A stretch of DNA of 64,000 nucleotides from Cytospora piceicola (GCA_023375675.1 JALQBC010000037.1:248001-312000); one strand, 5' to 3'. Shown: positions 46,180 to 58,251, counted from the stretch's first letter. The notes: a model not told the origin generated them from the sequence alone. Made by a program: numbers and translations.

Positions 46180-49100
46180 ATGGACAGTTCTCCCTCAATC
46201 ATGATTGATGACGTGAGCGTCGAGCCAACGACTGGAATTGGTCCTAATCTTACGGCGACGGTCGGCAGGCTGGCCCAATTTCGCATCAGTCGGCAAAAGG
46301 CTCATATTTGGGCGCATCGACATGTGAAATTTCTAGCCTCCGATGAGACTGATGTCGACCAGGCAGACGAGTTGATGAACGATGAGTCCAGCTTGGACCA
46401 AGCTGACAGCCAGCTTACGATCAAGGACCCGGGAGACAGTGGAAGAACAGTTCGAATTCTAGGTGGCAATGAAGACACAGGATATGACAGAGAATCTTCT
46501 GATGCGGTGCTTGCTCGAGCGATCGCATTGTCTCTAGGGAGTTATCCGAATGAAGTCCCTGATCCGAATGCCAATCTCCCTGATCCGAATGCCGATCAAG
46601 CGGCCTCGTCGAGCTCGAAAGGCATCAGCAAGGACAAGAACCCAGCCGTCGACGACCAAGAAGACATATCGAATTGCGCGTCATGCCAGGCCTTTGCTGA
46701 ATTCCCACGACATCGAAAAGCCCGCCGATTCCGCCTTGTCAAACCACGATCTACTTGTCCGAATAATCTGGGAGGGCCAGGGTGCGGACACTTCGTCTGC
46801 GTCTCCTACTGCTGGCCCAAAGACAAGGACGGCAGGCCGGTTGAGCGGCCAAAGACCAAGACCATCACAATGCTGGACGGCTCTGAGAGACCAAACAGGG
46901 CACCTGATGACATTCTCGACCGAGCGGTAGACGTGGCAAGGTCTTACGGACTGCGCATGATATGGATCGACCAGGAATGTCTTCCGCAGGACAAAAGTGA
47001 GGAGCAACAGCTCGGCGTACAAGCCATGGACGTCCTGTACAATCGCGCCGCGATTACGGCTGGCCTTCTTGACTCCGCTGCCATCTCGACCCAGGCTCAG
47101 ATGGACGCCATCCACACCGTGAGCCGTTTTTACATGCATCCATCTGGCAGAAAGTATTCCTGGCTTGGAGATGGACCACCACCCGTGATAAATGAGGAGA
47201 CCCGCAACCTCGTACTCGACTTCTTCGAGATGATGAATAACGATGCTTACTATACCCGAGCGTGGATCGTCCAGGAGGCACTGTCCGCAGGAGACAAGCT
47301 GGTTCTGGTTCTGCCCAAAGGCAAAGGAGTGCAAGAGCTTCCCAGAGTCAAGCCAAACATTGTGGAGTCGATCATGCGGTTGACAGATAATCGCTTACCC
47401 AAGCCTGACCATGCTTTAATCCACGTTTGTCAATTTCGAGACATCGTGGAGGGGGCAAAAGGGTTTTTCACCCCCAATATGTAAGTCAAACTCTCGGTTC
47501 AGCTTTCTCTAGGAGTCACAGGAACTTTCGCAAAGGTCTCCAAGGTTATCATCCCTAGCCAGTAACCAACCTGCATTTATGACTTATATTCTTTCTTACC
47601 ACATGTAATTATTCTTATTTGTGCTCATAGTAATTATTCTGGGAAAACATTTGCTAACACAGAAAGTTGAGTAGCATTCACTACCGCAACACAATCGCAA
47701 CTCCTATATGGAACTCCCAATTTATTTCCGATCCGGCCATAGGAGAAGTATCCAAGCGGGCCGCCGAGATATTAAGCATTGCAAACAATCTTCACCCAAG
47801 CGCCCGGAGAGCAACATCGCTTGCCACCGCCGTCTGGGCCATCAGTGATGGCATTTACGGCCCACGACCGTCTTGTGATGCAGCCACGGCCTTAACTCTG
47901 TTAAAGACACGAGGGTGCTTCAGGCCCGAGGACAGACTTGCCATTATAGCTAACATGTGTAACTTCGAATTGAGACTGGATACCTTCGCTTTAGCACGAA
48001 AATGCTCCTCGCTCCGGACGGCGATATTAGTACAGGCTATTTTGAACTCCGATTACTCCATCTTAGTTCCGGAACTCTATAAGAAACCAAACATACAGCT
48101 GCATAACTTCCTATCACCTTACGAAAATAATCCCCATACTATTCAATCCCATGAGATCCGACCTGGTACGCATATCAATATTGCTCCCTATTGGCACCAC
48201 CTCGATACAGCAAATACGACAGCCGGCATATGTCTCCCAGCATATTCTTGGGTGGTAGACCGGAAGGTCGACTTGACTCCTATCAAGGAAAAGTATTGTG
48301 ATCTTTGGAGTATGATAAAGTCCCTGGTTATCACCTTTGAGCCCCTTGAAGGCGAGAGTGCTGAGAGCATGGCGCAGCGTACTCAAAGAGAGCGCAGCAT
48401 TCTCGGCACCGATTCCGTTAAGACAGTAATCAAGATGATGCTTTATAAATCCAGCCAGGACGGAGATACTATACTTTCTTTGGATTCGGGGCAGGCCGTT
48501 TTCAAGCGCGAGGTGCTCTATCTACCCGGTCTGCGTATTCACAGCCACGTCATTGCCCACATCATCGGGCTAAGCCCTGATTTGAAGAAGGCTCTTGCGG
48601 AGATTATCTTTGAAACTATACGCTATCTTGTCGATAGCGGCGAGGGAAAACTCGCAAGCAGCCTCTGGCAGTCTGTGCGGGTCGATGCGCGCAACAGTGA
48701 CGAGGAGTATCTCCCCGATGACGCGGGCGATGAGCTGTTTGCCCACCCGGCCGTAATGGCCGACCCCTGGTCCCTACTGGATTTAAGGTGCTCGCCGGCA
48801 GACGGTGGGTACCAAGAACTTTGGGTTATAGAGCGTATTATGCGCGACGGCTACGTGTGGGCCGGATCGTACATCCGGTCGCAGAACTCTATCGTCGACT
48901 CATATACTGCGAAAGCCAAGGGAAAGCGCCCTGTGGTCGATTTTGAGACTATTCTTTCCCGGCAGATTACGCGTAAAATACAAGCCATGATGATCCAGGA
49001 AAGTTCTATATCATACGACGACTACGATCTTGACCGTGGCAGTATCATCCGGATGATGGAAACCATGGGAACGGGAATTTGGACGCCCGATGACGAGGAC

Positions 49101-49583
49101 AGGCGCGTTAATGATTTGGTAGCGGCGTTCGACGTGGATGGGCCCTGTGTTGTCGCGACGCCGTTTAATATTAACTGGGAGATGCTACCTAGGCCAGATA
49201 TCAGGTCTATGAGCGTCTGCTGGGTGGTTAAGCCTATAGAGGGTAAAGCGGATAGAGAAACGGAGAATGTCAGTGAGATAGGGGGTTCTTGGGAGACGGA
49301 AAGCAAGCAGCCCTCGAATGCTACATGTATTGAGCATGTTAGAGAGCCGGAGTTACAAGCGAGGAGTAAGAATGCGGTAAGTCCTACAGACAATGGGCCG
49401 TCAGAAGACTCGCCTGGTTGTCTTGAACAAGAACAGTCCTCGAGCAGTCACCAAGAAGAAGATCTGAAATCCGAAACACCTCCGCACAATCGACGACCGG
49501 ACGCGGCATACAGAGTCGTTAATAAGGTGAAGGGAGTCTGGAAGATTATGAACTTCCCTACCCAGGAGTATGCTTTCAGGTGA
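46180..49583 (+). CDS. Large HET-domain protein with a UIM-like N-terminal motif
   Basis: Member of the heterokaryon-incompatibility (HET) domain family, which triggers cell death after fusion of unlike hyphae in known cases. Exons 46180-47480 and 47663-49583 with a 182-nt intron give 1073 residues; a second in-phase acceptor at 47671 would remove three codons. HET motifs: FVCVSYCWPKD near 205-214, LRMIWIDQECLPQD near 258-271, and YYTRAWIVQEALS near 357-369. The 160 N-terminal residues are acidic and include SSDAVLARAIALSLGS (106-121), similar to a ubiquitin-interacting motif, then a doubled PDPNA unit. The 640-residue C-terminal part (LWVIERIMRDGYVWAG, DGPCVVATPFNINWEML) has no named domain but reads as ordered protein. 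The frame is intact and coding-like throughout. It converges on the first kinase gene, 269 bp away. Confidence 0.85.
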
Positions 49584-49852
49584 AGGTCTCAGTAAGGTTG
49601 GAGGCGGGGGAGGCTAACACTCACTGTACGTAAGCACGGGCAGACTTCACAATTCCTTCATGGTCATCTATAGTAAGTATAATCAAGAGCTAATCAGAAT
49701 TGAAAATAAGTGGTATAAATCTTTGGTAACAATGTTCTATATGCTCGCCCGCCTTGTAAAACAAACGACAACCTTCCTAATGGAAGGCATAAAATATACA
49801 AAGCCTAGCGATAGCGATAGCAATATGTCACAGAACCGGTGCTCCTTGCGTG

Positions 49853-52833
49853 TTAGCTCCCCTGACTGCCGAACGCTGTTTCTTTAGAACGAAAAGTTAC
49901 CCTCCCTCTGTCCGATGAGTTAGTTTCGCGCCCTCCACGCCCCGAAAGCCGTCGGCCTCTTTTCAAGGTGAACTGGAATCCTTTCTTTTGCATTGACCTC
50001 AACTTCCGCCACAGAACCAACCCGTATTTCAGCCAAGAGTGCGTCTCGGTAGCCCCACTCCCCCGGCTAGTCTCTGTCCTTTTCGCACCGCTCAAGATCG
50101 TGTCGCCTGCGGGCAGCGAAAGTGCTGGCACCTCTGGCTTTGGCACGCCTTCTTTTTCGATGGGATGGAAGGTATCTGAGCCGTGCGATGGTTGGGGCCG
50201 TCTGAAGTTCAACATTGACTCATCAGTGCGGCTCGACATGGAGGGCCGTGGCTCCTCTGTACATGTGCTGTGGGTCTTCGATGTAGACGCAAGACCAGGG
50301 GATGTCGCCGGAGTAGAGGGCAAGTCAGGCTTCTGGGACACGCAGATATTCCCGACCGCTCTCAGGAGGTCCATATCCGGAGGGGGATCTGGTATCTGAT
50401 CAGACACACACTCGGAGAATTCTGGAAGAGAATGCTCCTTCCGAGGGGCACCCGTGGTTGCCGTTGCAGGACTTTCAGGAAGTTGATTGTCAGGGGATTG
50501 GCTTTTCTGCAATATATCATCGTCCTTTGGTGCTATTGGGCCAGCCGCGATGGTCGTGGAGCAAGTATGCTGTATACGAGCTGGACATGAAGATCGAGAA
50601 GGCATTGTATAGTCTGCGAAGGCATTCATAAACTGTCCCATGTCGTGTTTTGGGCCAGCAGCATCGGTGAGGAGTTCTGGGTCCCTAGGAAGAATAGGTC
50701 TACTGAGATGTGCGCTCGAGGTCAAGTGAGAATGAGTCGAGGGCTGGGTGCTCGAGTATCGTTGGATTCCCAGGAGAAACTCGTCATCCCCCCACAAAGG
50801 AGGGAAGTGGTCGGTAAGCGAGGTTGCCTGCGGTTCTTCGACATGGTGACTGTCCTTATCAAGTATCTTGTCCAAGCTCTGGAGGACCTCTTGGATGGAC
50901 CATCGTAATTCTGGATTGATTACGAGCATGTGATGCTGTATGATGTCCAAAAATCTGTGCAGCTTACCGGAACAATGTCCTAGTCCGTGCAGATATAAGA
51001 ACCACTGCAGTACGGGTCAGGATATTGAATTCAAGAATAGCTACTCCTGACTCACCAGTCTGACAGATTGTTTGACCTCTGCCTCTTGTGATACTTCGTT
51101 GTGAAAGAAAAACTTGTTTTCACGGTATCCGGACTTGGAGCAATCTTCCACCAGGCGGACGGTATCGAAACTTTGATAGTCTCGCCCATCATCGCCTACG
51201 AAATGTTGCCCACGCGTGGCGTTGTATCCAATGAGATGACAGCTGATGAATTCCAGAAACACACAGCCCAGGCTCCACACATCATATCCTTGGCTGACAT
51301 GTTTATTGAACGTTACGGCCACCTCTGGGGCACGATAGGTTATAGTGCCACCAATCCGTTCCATGGTAGTCTCTGTGTTGCTCCCTTCAGCGTGGAATCG
51401 CATCAGCGTGAAGTCCGAAAGCACTAGTCTGTCCTTGTCTCTGAACCACAGAATGTTTTGAGGTTTGATATCCCCGTGTCGACCCATGAGTCTTTTCCAA
51501 TCAGATGATGTGCTGGCGGTCTTGATGTCTCGGTACTGGTGAATACAGTGCAGGCCTTGCGTGAGTCCGTGACATTGTTTGATTAGCCGCAAGGGATCCT
51601 GAAGAGACGGACCGGCCTTCTGCCAGAATGTGTCTAGATTGCCGTCGGCCAAGGGAAATAGCAAGAAGTGCTTTCCACATTGTGAATATGCTGCCAGAGC
51701 TTTGATCAAGTTCTCATGTTTGTGACCAGGCTGGTTGAAGAGTTTCAATGCTTCCAATTCGTCTCCGAAGTCGGTTTCGTTTCCAAATTCTTTTAGAGCA
51801 AAGAACGGACCTCTATACAGACGCTCCCAGCGATTCTTATGTACGTGGAATGTCAAGCTCGTGTAGAAAATACGTGTCTGGGTAGCTTCAACTTACCGAC
51901 TGAATCTTCGTTTCATAGTGATCAGGATGAATTTCGACCTTCCAGACTACCCCTTGTCCACCGCTGGATAGTCTACATTTCGTCATGAATGGCAGCTTCC
52001 GATGCCAGTAATAATTCTCCTCCCGGAAGTTGTGTGGAGAAAAGTCCCACACAGGAACATCGACCCTGCACTGATAAGTCACAAATAAGTCTGCGAGTCT
52101 AGGTGGTTTCGGTAGAAAACTCTCTAAGCGGTCCTTGTATAGTGGCAGGTCATCATCGGAGACACCTTGCTCGATGATGGGCCCAATGTGCTTGGTCTCC
52201 CCGATCAGGAGGAGAATGGCGAATATCTTGATGCGTTTCTTCTCGCCAGTGATTTCTTCCACGCTGATCATATGTGTCTCGGGTACCTTCATCAAAAGCA
52301 ACCGTATGGTTTTTTCCGTCAAAATGTTTCCAAGAGCGTTTCTAGGAAGAAACAAGTCACTGCCGTCGTCTGACCAGGCCCTTGATGTTTTGAAGCTGCC
52401 GTAAAGTATTTCTCGTATGGTCTCCAGATCCGTACTCTCGGGATCGGATGAGTCCGATAGAGCCACCCTGCTTTGTACTTCATTTGCAGTCCTGTTTGAG
52501 TGTGCAGGTAAGCCCACTTCTGATGGCTGAAAATCCTGCGTATAGGCCTAGGCTATCTTTCAGCGATATCCTCACAAGATCCTCAGGGTACTTGAATATA
52601 ATAGACCGACCCTGATGTTCAGAGACATATTCGTATGCTCGAATGTATCCGCCGTCGAGTAGGACTCGCCTTTGTCCACCGGTGTGTTTGGTACCACCAA
52701 GTCGGCGTATCAAAGATATCGAATCAACAGGCAACTTGAATTTCAGTCTTGCAACCTGTCCATTGACCCAGAAGCCAGTTGGATTACGACTAATAATGGA
52801 TGCAGGAAACTTCTTGATTAACAACACTACCAT
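49853..52833 (-). CDS. Non-RD protein kinase with unassigned N-terminal region
   Basis: Four exons are inferred: 52833-52576, 52526-51897, 51835-51056 and 50962-49853; introns 49, 61 and 93 nt, all phase 0, giving 925 residues. The upstream start is tentative. Kinase core: glycine loop SSGGQGVVWKVEIHPDHY (about 270-290), the VAIK lysine K311 in FFALKEF, catalytic loop RHGDIKPQN with D418 and N423, DFT in place of DFG (D437), YRAPE (about 464-468) and DVWSLGCVFLEF. The Arg of HRD is replaced by Gly, which defines a non-RD kinase. A 40-residue insertion precedes the catalytic loop. The N-terminal 270 residues resemble those of the second kinase gene (LPRNALGNIL versus LPHNALTSFL). The 370-residue C-terminal exon is Pro/Ser-rich, probably disordered. 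It is divergent from the second kinase, and its tail faces the large HET gene. Confidence 0.8.
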
Positions 52834-54296
52834 TTATGCTTCATGCAAAGGCGGATTCCCCTCACACCTCATGTATACATGTGGCTGGCCTGCTTGCTTC
52901 AATAGTTCCAGCTGGCCCAGAATAGAAACGAAACGAAACGTTTTTGTTTCTGCCTACACCGTCCCTATCTAAGATTCTACCGAGAATTTCCCCGTAACAT
53001 TTCAAATGGAAGCTCAGCTATTCTTTGAGGCCAGCTGCAAAGCACCCAGATGACCACTTCGTGGAGCCTCGTGGACAAACGGTATGGGGCGGTGAAGGAA
53101 ACTTGCGTCTGATTAGTATTGCAGTAAGCCCCTAAGGCAATACGGCGATCAGCTGCACGTTGAGTCTAGAGGCATGGCTGATGTCCATAACAGCTTTTTG
53201 TTTCCGGATTCAGCCGAGGACAGAGCCTTGTCGCCGGAGTTGCATTTTATCGCGATTCACTTCCGAATTGATCATCGTCACCTGCAGATGTGCAGAATAA
53301 TTAGCCAATACAATAACAATAACGATTATATGGGGCAAATCATGCCTGCCTCGTGTCTGTCAGCACTGCCTGGGGAATGTGGGAGGAGGTGCGTTTTGGC
53401 CAGGGCGGCTGCGTCGTATAGGTACCAATAGTCTTGGCGCTGAAGAGATAATGCATGTGATTGTGAAGGTATTGGGACGATCCTGGATACCTTGGGAACC
53501 AAATGAGGTGCTGAAACGTTCCCGGGGCGCAGCCAACCCTTGGGAAAGCTCGACTGTAACCACACAGTCGATTTAGAAGGCCAATTGAGGCGTGCGTACG
53601 TCACGTCACGCCCACAGGTAATGGTGCACGATTGGACTGCTCTAGTCGGAGGATGATCTCTTTTCTTATCGAGCAGTATCCTTACATGGTACTGTATTTT
53701 CGGCTTTTATTTCCACGACCCATACTTATAGGGGTGGGGGGAACATTTTGAGGTAGGCTGCACCTGGGCAACTCCAAGCCTCCCTGGCGAAAGCGTCAAC
53801 CTGCAGCTATCCGTCTTTTACGACGCACACCACCTGGAGCGCTGCCCAACGGGGGCTTCTGCAAGCCTTGACGGCATTGTATCGAGGCGGCTCTAGGAGC
53901 CAGCTGCATGGATCAGCCGCCTCAACACCCAAAATGAATCTTGCATGTTCGTATGCACGTCAGCCAATAGTCCCTGATGCGTGACCCTGACCGCTCGATT
54001 AAAAAGACCAAGGCTTTGTAGAAGAATGCCGCTAATAACGCACCTCGAGTATATTTCCTTAATTCTGCTAGGAGCTGCGCAACAAGGCTGGAAGAGTGAT
54101 TGAAAGTGAAGATTAGTGACAATTATAGAATACCTATAAAACCCGAGCCTATTAATCCCTTCTCTGTGCCGTGCTCTAGAGAACATCCCCCCCAACGAAC
54201 TCCAAGCACAACTACCTCAATTGGAAGACTAAAATCTGGTACAGAATTATTTGCCCTTCTGGTTCAAGTCATCCTTTTTCAAAACCTCATAGCACC
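52834..54296. promoter_or_regulatory. Shared upstream region of the two kinase genes
   Basis: The two kinase genes start on either side of this 1.46-kb interval and point away from each other. TATAAAA at 54135-54141 lies about 155 bp before the second kinase's ATG and could be its TATA element. Small frames inside lack family character. Confidence 0.4.
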
Positions 54297-56027
54297 ATGG
54301 ATGAAGAAGTGTGTTTTGATACTATCGGTCCCGCGTGTGTCCCGGAATTCACCGTCGACACATTGGAGAACCCAACTTACCTGCCGCACAACGCACTCAC
54401 CTCCTTCCTGAATCCAGACCGAGTAAAGACGACGATACGCAATGAGGAACTCTTCGATGAAGAACAGTGTGAAAGACTTGTCGAGTATTCAATTAAGAAT
54501 CCCTGCGTCTTTCTGACACTTGCCGCGACGAACCTCATCAAGAAGATGCCACTTCTGTGCTTGGGGGATTTTGCAGACCACAATCTTCCGGTCCGCATGG
54601 ACATACAGAAGAAGTCTGTCTATAGCATCTACCCTGTTGCAGTTCACCAGAACAGCAGCCCATGGAAGTGCTTCGTCTACGGCCGCGATAAGATGAGCTG
54701 GAAATTGGGGGATCTAGACCAATTCGTCTTGAAGCAGTGGATGTTCCTAGCGTACTGCTTCAAGAGCTTCACATGCGAGGATGGAATCCACCATAAGCAG
54801 CCGCTTCCGTACGTTCGTCTGTCGGGTACAACTGCAGGTGGGGGCCATTTTGGAAAGGTCTTCAAGTTCGGGCTGCTATCAGAACACATCACGGTCAGCG
54901 TTGAGAATTACCTTACTCTGGTAAGACAGATACCAAACCGCTCACACCTCATTTTGAGCTGGACAAAGAGCTAACCGTCGTTCAATTCCCAGGTTGAGCA
55001 CAACACTATGCATGTGAAGATCCATGAAGTTGCAGTCAAGCAACTGCACCTAGACGGGGCCACGGAGCCGGAACTCAACAACTACTTTACGAAGGAAACG
55101 AAAACCCTCGAAACCATGAGGAACCTGAAGCACCCCCACCTCATCGAGGCCATTTCTGCGTACAGGAAGGGTGCCAAACGATGTTTTGTATTCCCTTGGG
55201 CCCATGGGGGCAACTTGCGCGAGCTCTGGAGGAATCATGACATCTCCACGCATCCTCAGCAGGTGAACCAATGGGCCTGGCAACAATTCCTAGGGCTGTC
55301 CGACGGGCTTGACAAGCTGCATGCGTCAAACACTCGCCATGGAGACTTGAAGCCAGAGAACATTCTCAACTTCGGCCGCGGTGGTAAATTTGAACTGGGC
55401 CCACTGGTGATCGCGGATGTGGGCATTGCCAAGTTTCACGCTGTTGAGACGCGCCAGCGGCTGGCCAAGGGGTTTGTGACCACCAACAGGAACGGGACGC
55501 TGCGGTACGAGCCGCCCGAGATCGAGCTCTACCATCCACAGGCCATTTCACGCAGATTCGACTCTTGGTCGCTGGGGTGTGTTCTGTTGGAGTTCGTCAT
55601 ATGGCTCCTACGCGGCAGCGTCGGCCAAGCCCGCTTCCACCACGAACGCACGGCCGGGGGCAGTTCCGACCGCTTCTGGGATCAGGATTCCAATAGAAAC
55701 CCGATATTGCATCCTGTAGTGGAAAGGTGGATTTCCAGAGAGCTCTCCGGGGATCTGGAGGCAGCACCGGCCCTGCAGGACCTCATGGACCTGGTGGCTC
55801 GCCAACTGCTTGTTGCTTCTGTGGACTCGCGAGCATCCGTCCACGAATTCTGCGAGAGCCTGAAGGGCATCCATAACAAATGTTCAGCTGACCCTCTTTA
55901 TATGTGGAATGGACCAGACACGTTACTAACCAGACGCAAGGGGTCTACTACGGAGGAATTCAATGACTTTGTTGTACCCATCTCTCAGCAAGTAGGTCCC
56001 ACCGCAAGGCTTGAGCTCGATCTTTGA
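54297..56027 (+). CDS. Second non-RD protein kinase, closely followed by a HET gene
   Basis: The ATG at 54297 has a strong context (AGCACCATGG). Exons 54297-54920 and 54993-56027 (72-nt phase-0 intron) give 552 residues if it ends at the first stop. Kinase core: glycine loop GGGHFGKVFKF (near 187), K224 in EVAVKQL, RHGDLKPEN with D326 and N331, DVG instead of DFG (D350), RYEPPE in the APE position, and SWSLGCVLLEF. It is a non-RD kinase (HGD). The N-terminal 180 residues resemble the first kinase's. Splicing from GTAGGT at 55992 would skip the stop and extend the protein by PPLVDIPE plus two or three residues to a TAG at 56253. Four intron-like units between here and the HET exon leave the true 3' end open, including a possible link to the HET protein, although the frames differ. 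Confidence 0.8.
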
Positions 56028-56247
56028 AATTGACCATATTATAGTATGTGAGTTCTCACTCGTGGGGCTCTCTCTATCTGCGTCAGCCGCCGTGACTGAC
56101 GACAGCCGCCGCTTGTGGATATACCAGAACGTGAGCAGACATCAAATCTTCCCTTAATCACGGCTCTCCATATCACTGACACTTACCAGCCAGTATGTGC
56201 CATCCTGATTATCATGGACTATCTACCTCATTGCTGAACTCAATCAG

Positions 56248-58251
56248 AGAACTAGCACACTTGTCGACAGATGGGAGGTCGTGACAGACCCCGGCCTGGT
56301 CAGTGAGCTTCTCGAAGGCCTGAAATGGTCTCAATGGCCCGGGACACAAGGCCTAGCGGCCTCGCCAGGCCGCCTATGTCGTGACTGTACGGCCATCGAC
56401 TTCGCCTCTCAAACTTATGATCTTCAACGAACCCTGCTGGATCTTCTCAAAACCGCGGACGAGTGTGCGCTGTGTGGCTTCCTGTCCCGCCGTCTTTTAG
56501 CCCTTGAAGCGAAGCCTCAGGAGCCTCTGAGACTGGGCCGAACCCATTCGATGATCAAGCTTTACCCCTTTGATCGACCTATTTTCTCGCTGTACTGCAA
56601 TCCAGGTGGGTCGACCCGCGCGCCTCCCGATACCTGTACCCAAGCTGACCTTTAGTGGCCAGTGTCTGGGTCTCCTCTTCCCGCGCTTCCGTTCGCCCAA
56701 CTTGGGGTCCCTATGCTTCCAGAGGCGGGGAGTGATGAGCAATTTGCTTTGTTGAACTTGTTGATACGTAAATGTGATGAGACACATGATTGCATGGCAG
56801 CTCAAGAGCACTCGGGGTCCCTGTCCAAACTACCCACAAGGCTTATCGACGTGGGGAGAGCCAATGAACCGGTCCGTCTTGTCCAGACCAGCCACAACTC
56901 AGCAGTCAAAGGCCCGTACATCGCTCTGAGCCACTGCTGGGGCGCGCTGAGCAAGGAGCAACGCTGTTGTACGTATGCAAACAATATCGAACAACGGAAG
57001 GCGTGCATCGAGTATGACGCGCTGCCCTCAAACTTCCAGGATGCTGTGCTCATTACGCGCGCGCTGGGCATGCGCTATCTGTGGATCGACTCACTGTGCA
57101 TCGTACAGGACGACCCGGCGGATTGGTCCGTCGAGGCCATCAGGATGGAAGACGTGTTCAGCAACGCATACTGCACAGTCGCGGCGAGCTCGGCGGCCTC
57201 ATCTCTGATCGGGTTCCTGCGACACAGACGACAGAGGGACGCTATCAAACTTTCAACGCCAGAAGGGGAGCCGCTCTACTTGGCGGAGGGTGTCGATGAC
57301 TTTCGCGCCGATGTCGAGAACAGCATCCTGAGCTCGCGCGGTTGGGTGCTGCAGGAACGAGCCCTGTCCAGGCGTACTATCTATTATACCTCGACCCAAG
57401 TCTACTGGGAATGCGGAAACGGCGTCGTCTGCGAGACGTTAGCCCAGTTGCAAAAGTGAGTCTTCTGCCCGCCGGCGCCATCGCTTGATGATGCCTCCAC
57501 ACTGTAACTGTACCATGTCTTCAAATCCTGACCACTGACACCATTACCACGCAGTCCACAGTCTCGTTTTCTTGGTGACAGCAACTTCCCGACCTTCGGC
57601 CTGCAGTTCTACAAAGACGAGCGTATCCGGCTCGTGCAGCACTTCTACACGGTGTACTCCTCGCTGGCCTTGTCGCGTACTTCCGATCGCGCTCAAGCCG
57701 TCGCGGGGCTGCAGCGGCGCATCGCGCGCGCCTTCGGGTCGGCCGCCAGCTATGGCGTGCTGTGGCGCTGGCCGGAGCGCATGCTGCTGTGGCGGCGTGC
57801 CGCGGACGCCCTCACCAGGATCGACTACCACCACCACCGCGCCGCAGCGCCGCCGTCCTGGTCATGGATGGCGTACGATGGCCGCATTTCCTTCCTAGAG
57901 ATCCCGTTTGCCGGAGTCGAGTGGACGGGCAACGTGCACGAGCCTCCGAGCTCTATGGCCGACGGGTGCGTGCGGGCGGACGCGAGCTGGCTGCGCGTAG
58001 ATGGCGCGGAGCTGATGGAGAGGGCGGTGCTTGACATGCAGGGTGTCCATTTCGTGGAGGACTCCTGGAGATGTGTGCTGGTTGGAAAGGAGAAGGAGGG
58101 CCAAGAAGAGAATGCTGCACAGTATGTCCTGCTGATCCGTCCGATCCTCTCTTCGCCAAGTCAGCCAGGTGATCTCTACGAGCGTGTCGGCGTTGCAACA
58201 TTATTAGCTTCTCATGTGTCAGTTGAGACAAGTTCCGTCGTCATCGTTTAA
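56248..58251 (+). CDS. HET-domain protein, 5' end unresolved
   Basis: Exons 56248-56605, 56663-57455 and 57555-58251 (introns 57 and 99 nt, phases consistent) give 615 codons. The first exon contains the HET-type Cys region LCRDC...ADECALCGFLSRRLL, so it is coding, but no in-frame ATG precedes it. Upstream, 56106-56130 in the same frame reads RRLWIYQN and would splice in phase to RTSTLVDRWEVVTDPG. The first ATG inside the frame is at 56551 and would give a 514-residue protein that keeps the HET domain. HET motifs: GPYIALSHCWG, LGMRYLWIDSLCIVQDDPADW, AYCTVAASSA, SRGWVLQERALSRRTIYY and QVYWECG; a further PPSWSWMAYDG is typical of this subfamily. It starts 220 bp after the kinase stop, on the same strand. 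It may be a separate gene, or the C-terminal part of a kinase-HET fusion. Confidence 0.75.

Noticed and set aside
51838..51896. Acceptor at 51858 for the third exon of the first kinase
   Set aside because: It leaves the wrong phase; the acceptor at 51836 keeps phase 0 and has a CTTGAC branch motif at normal distance.
56045..56105. HET start codon at ATG 56046
   Set aside because: It is followed immediately by TGA, so it cannot start the HET frame.
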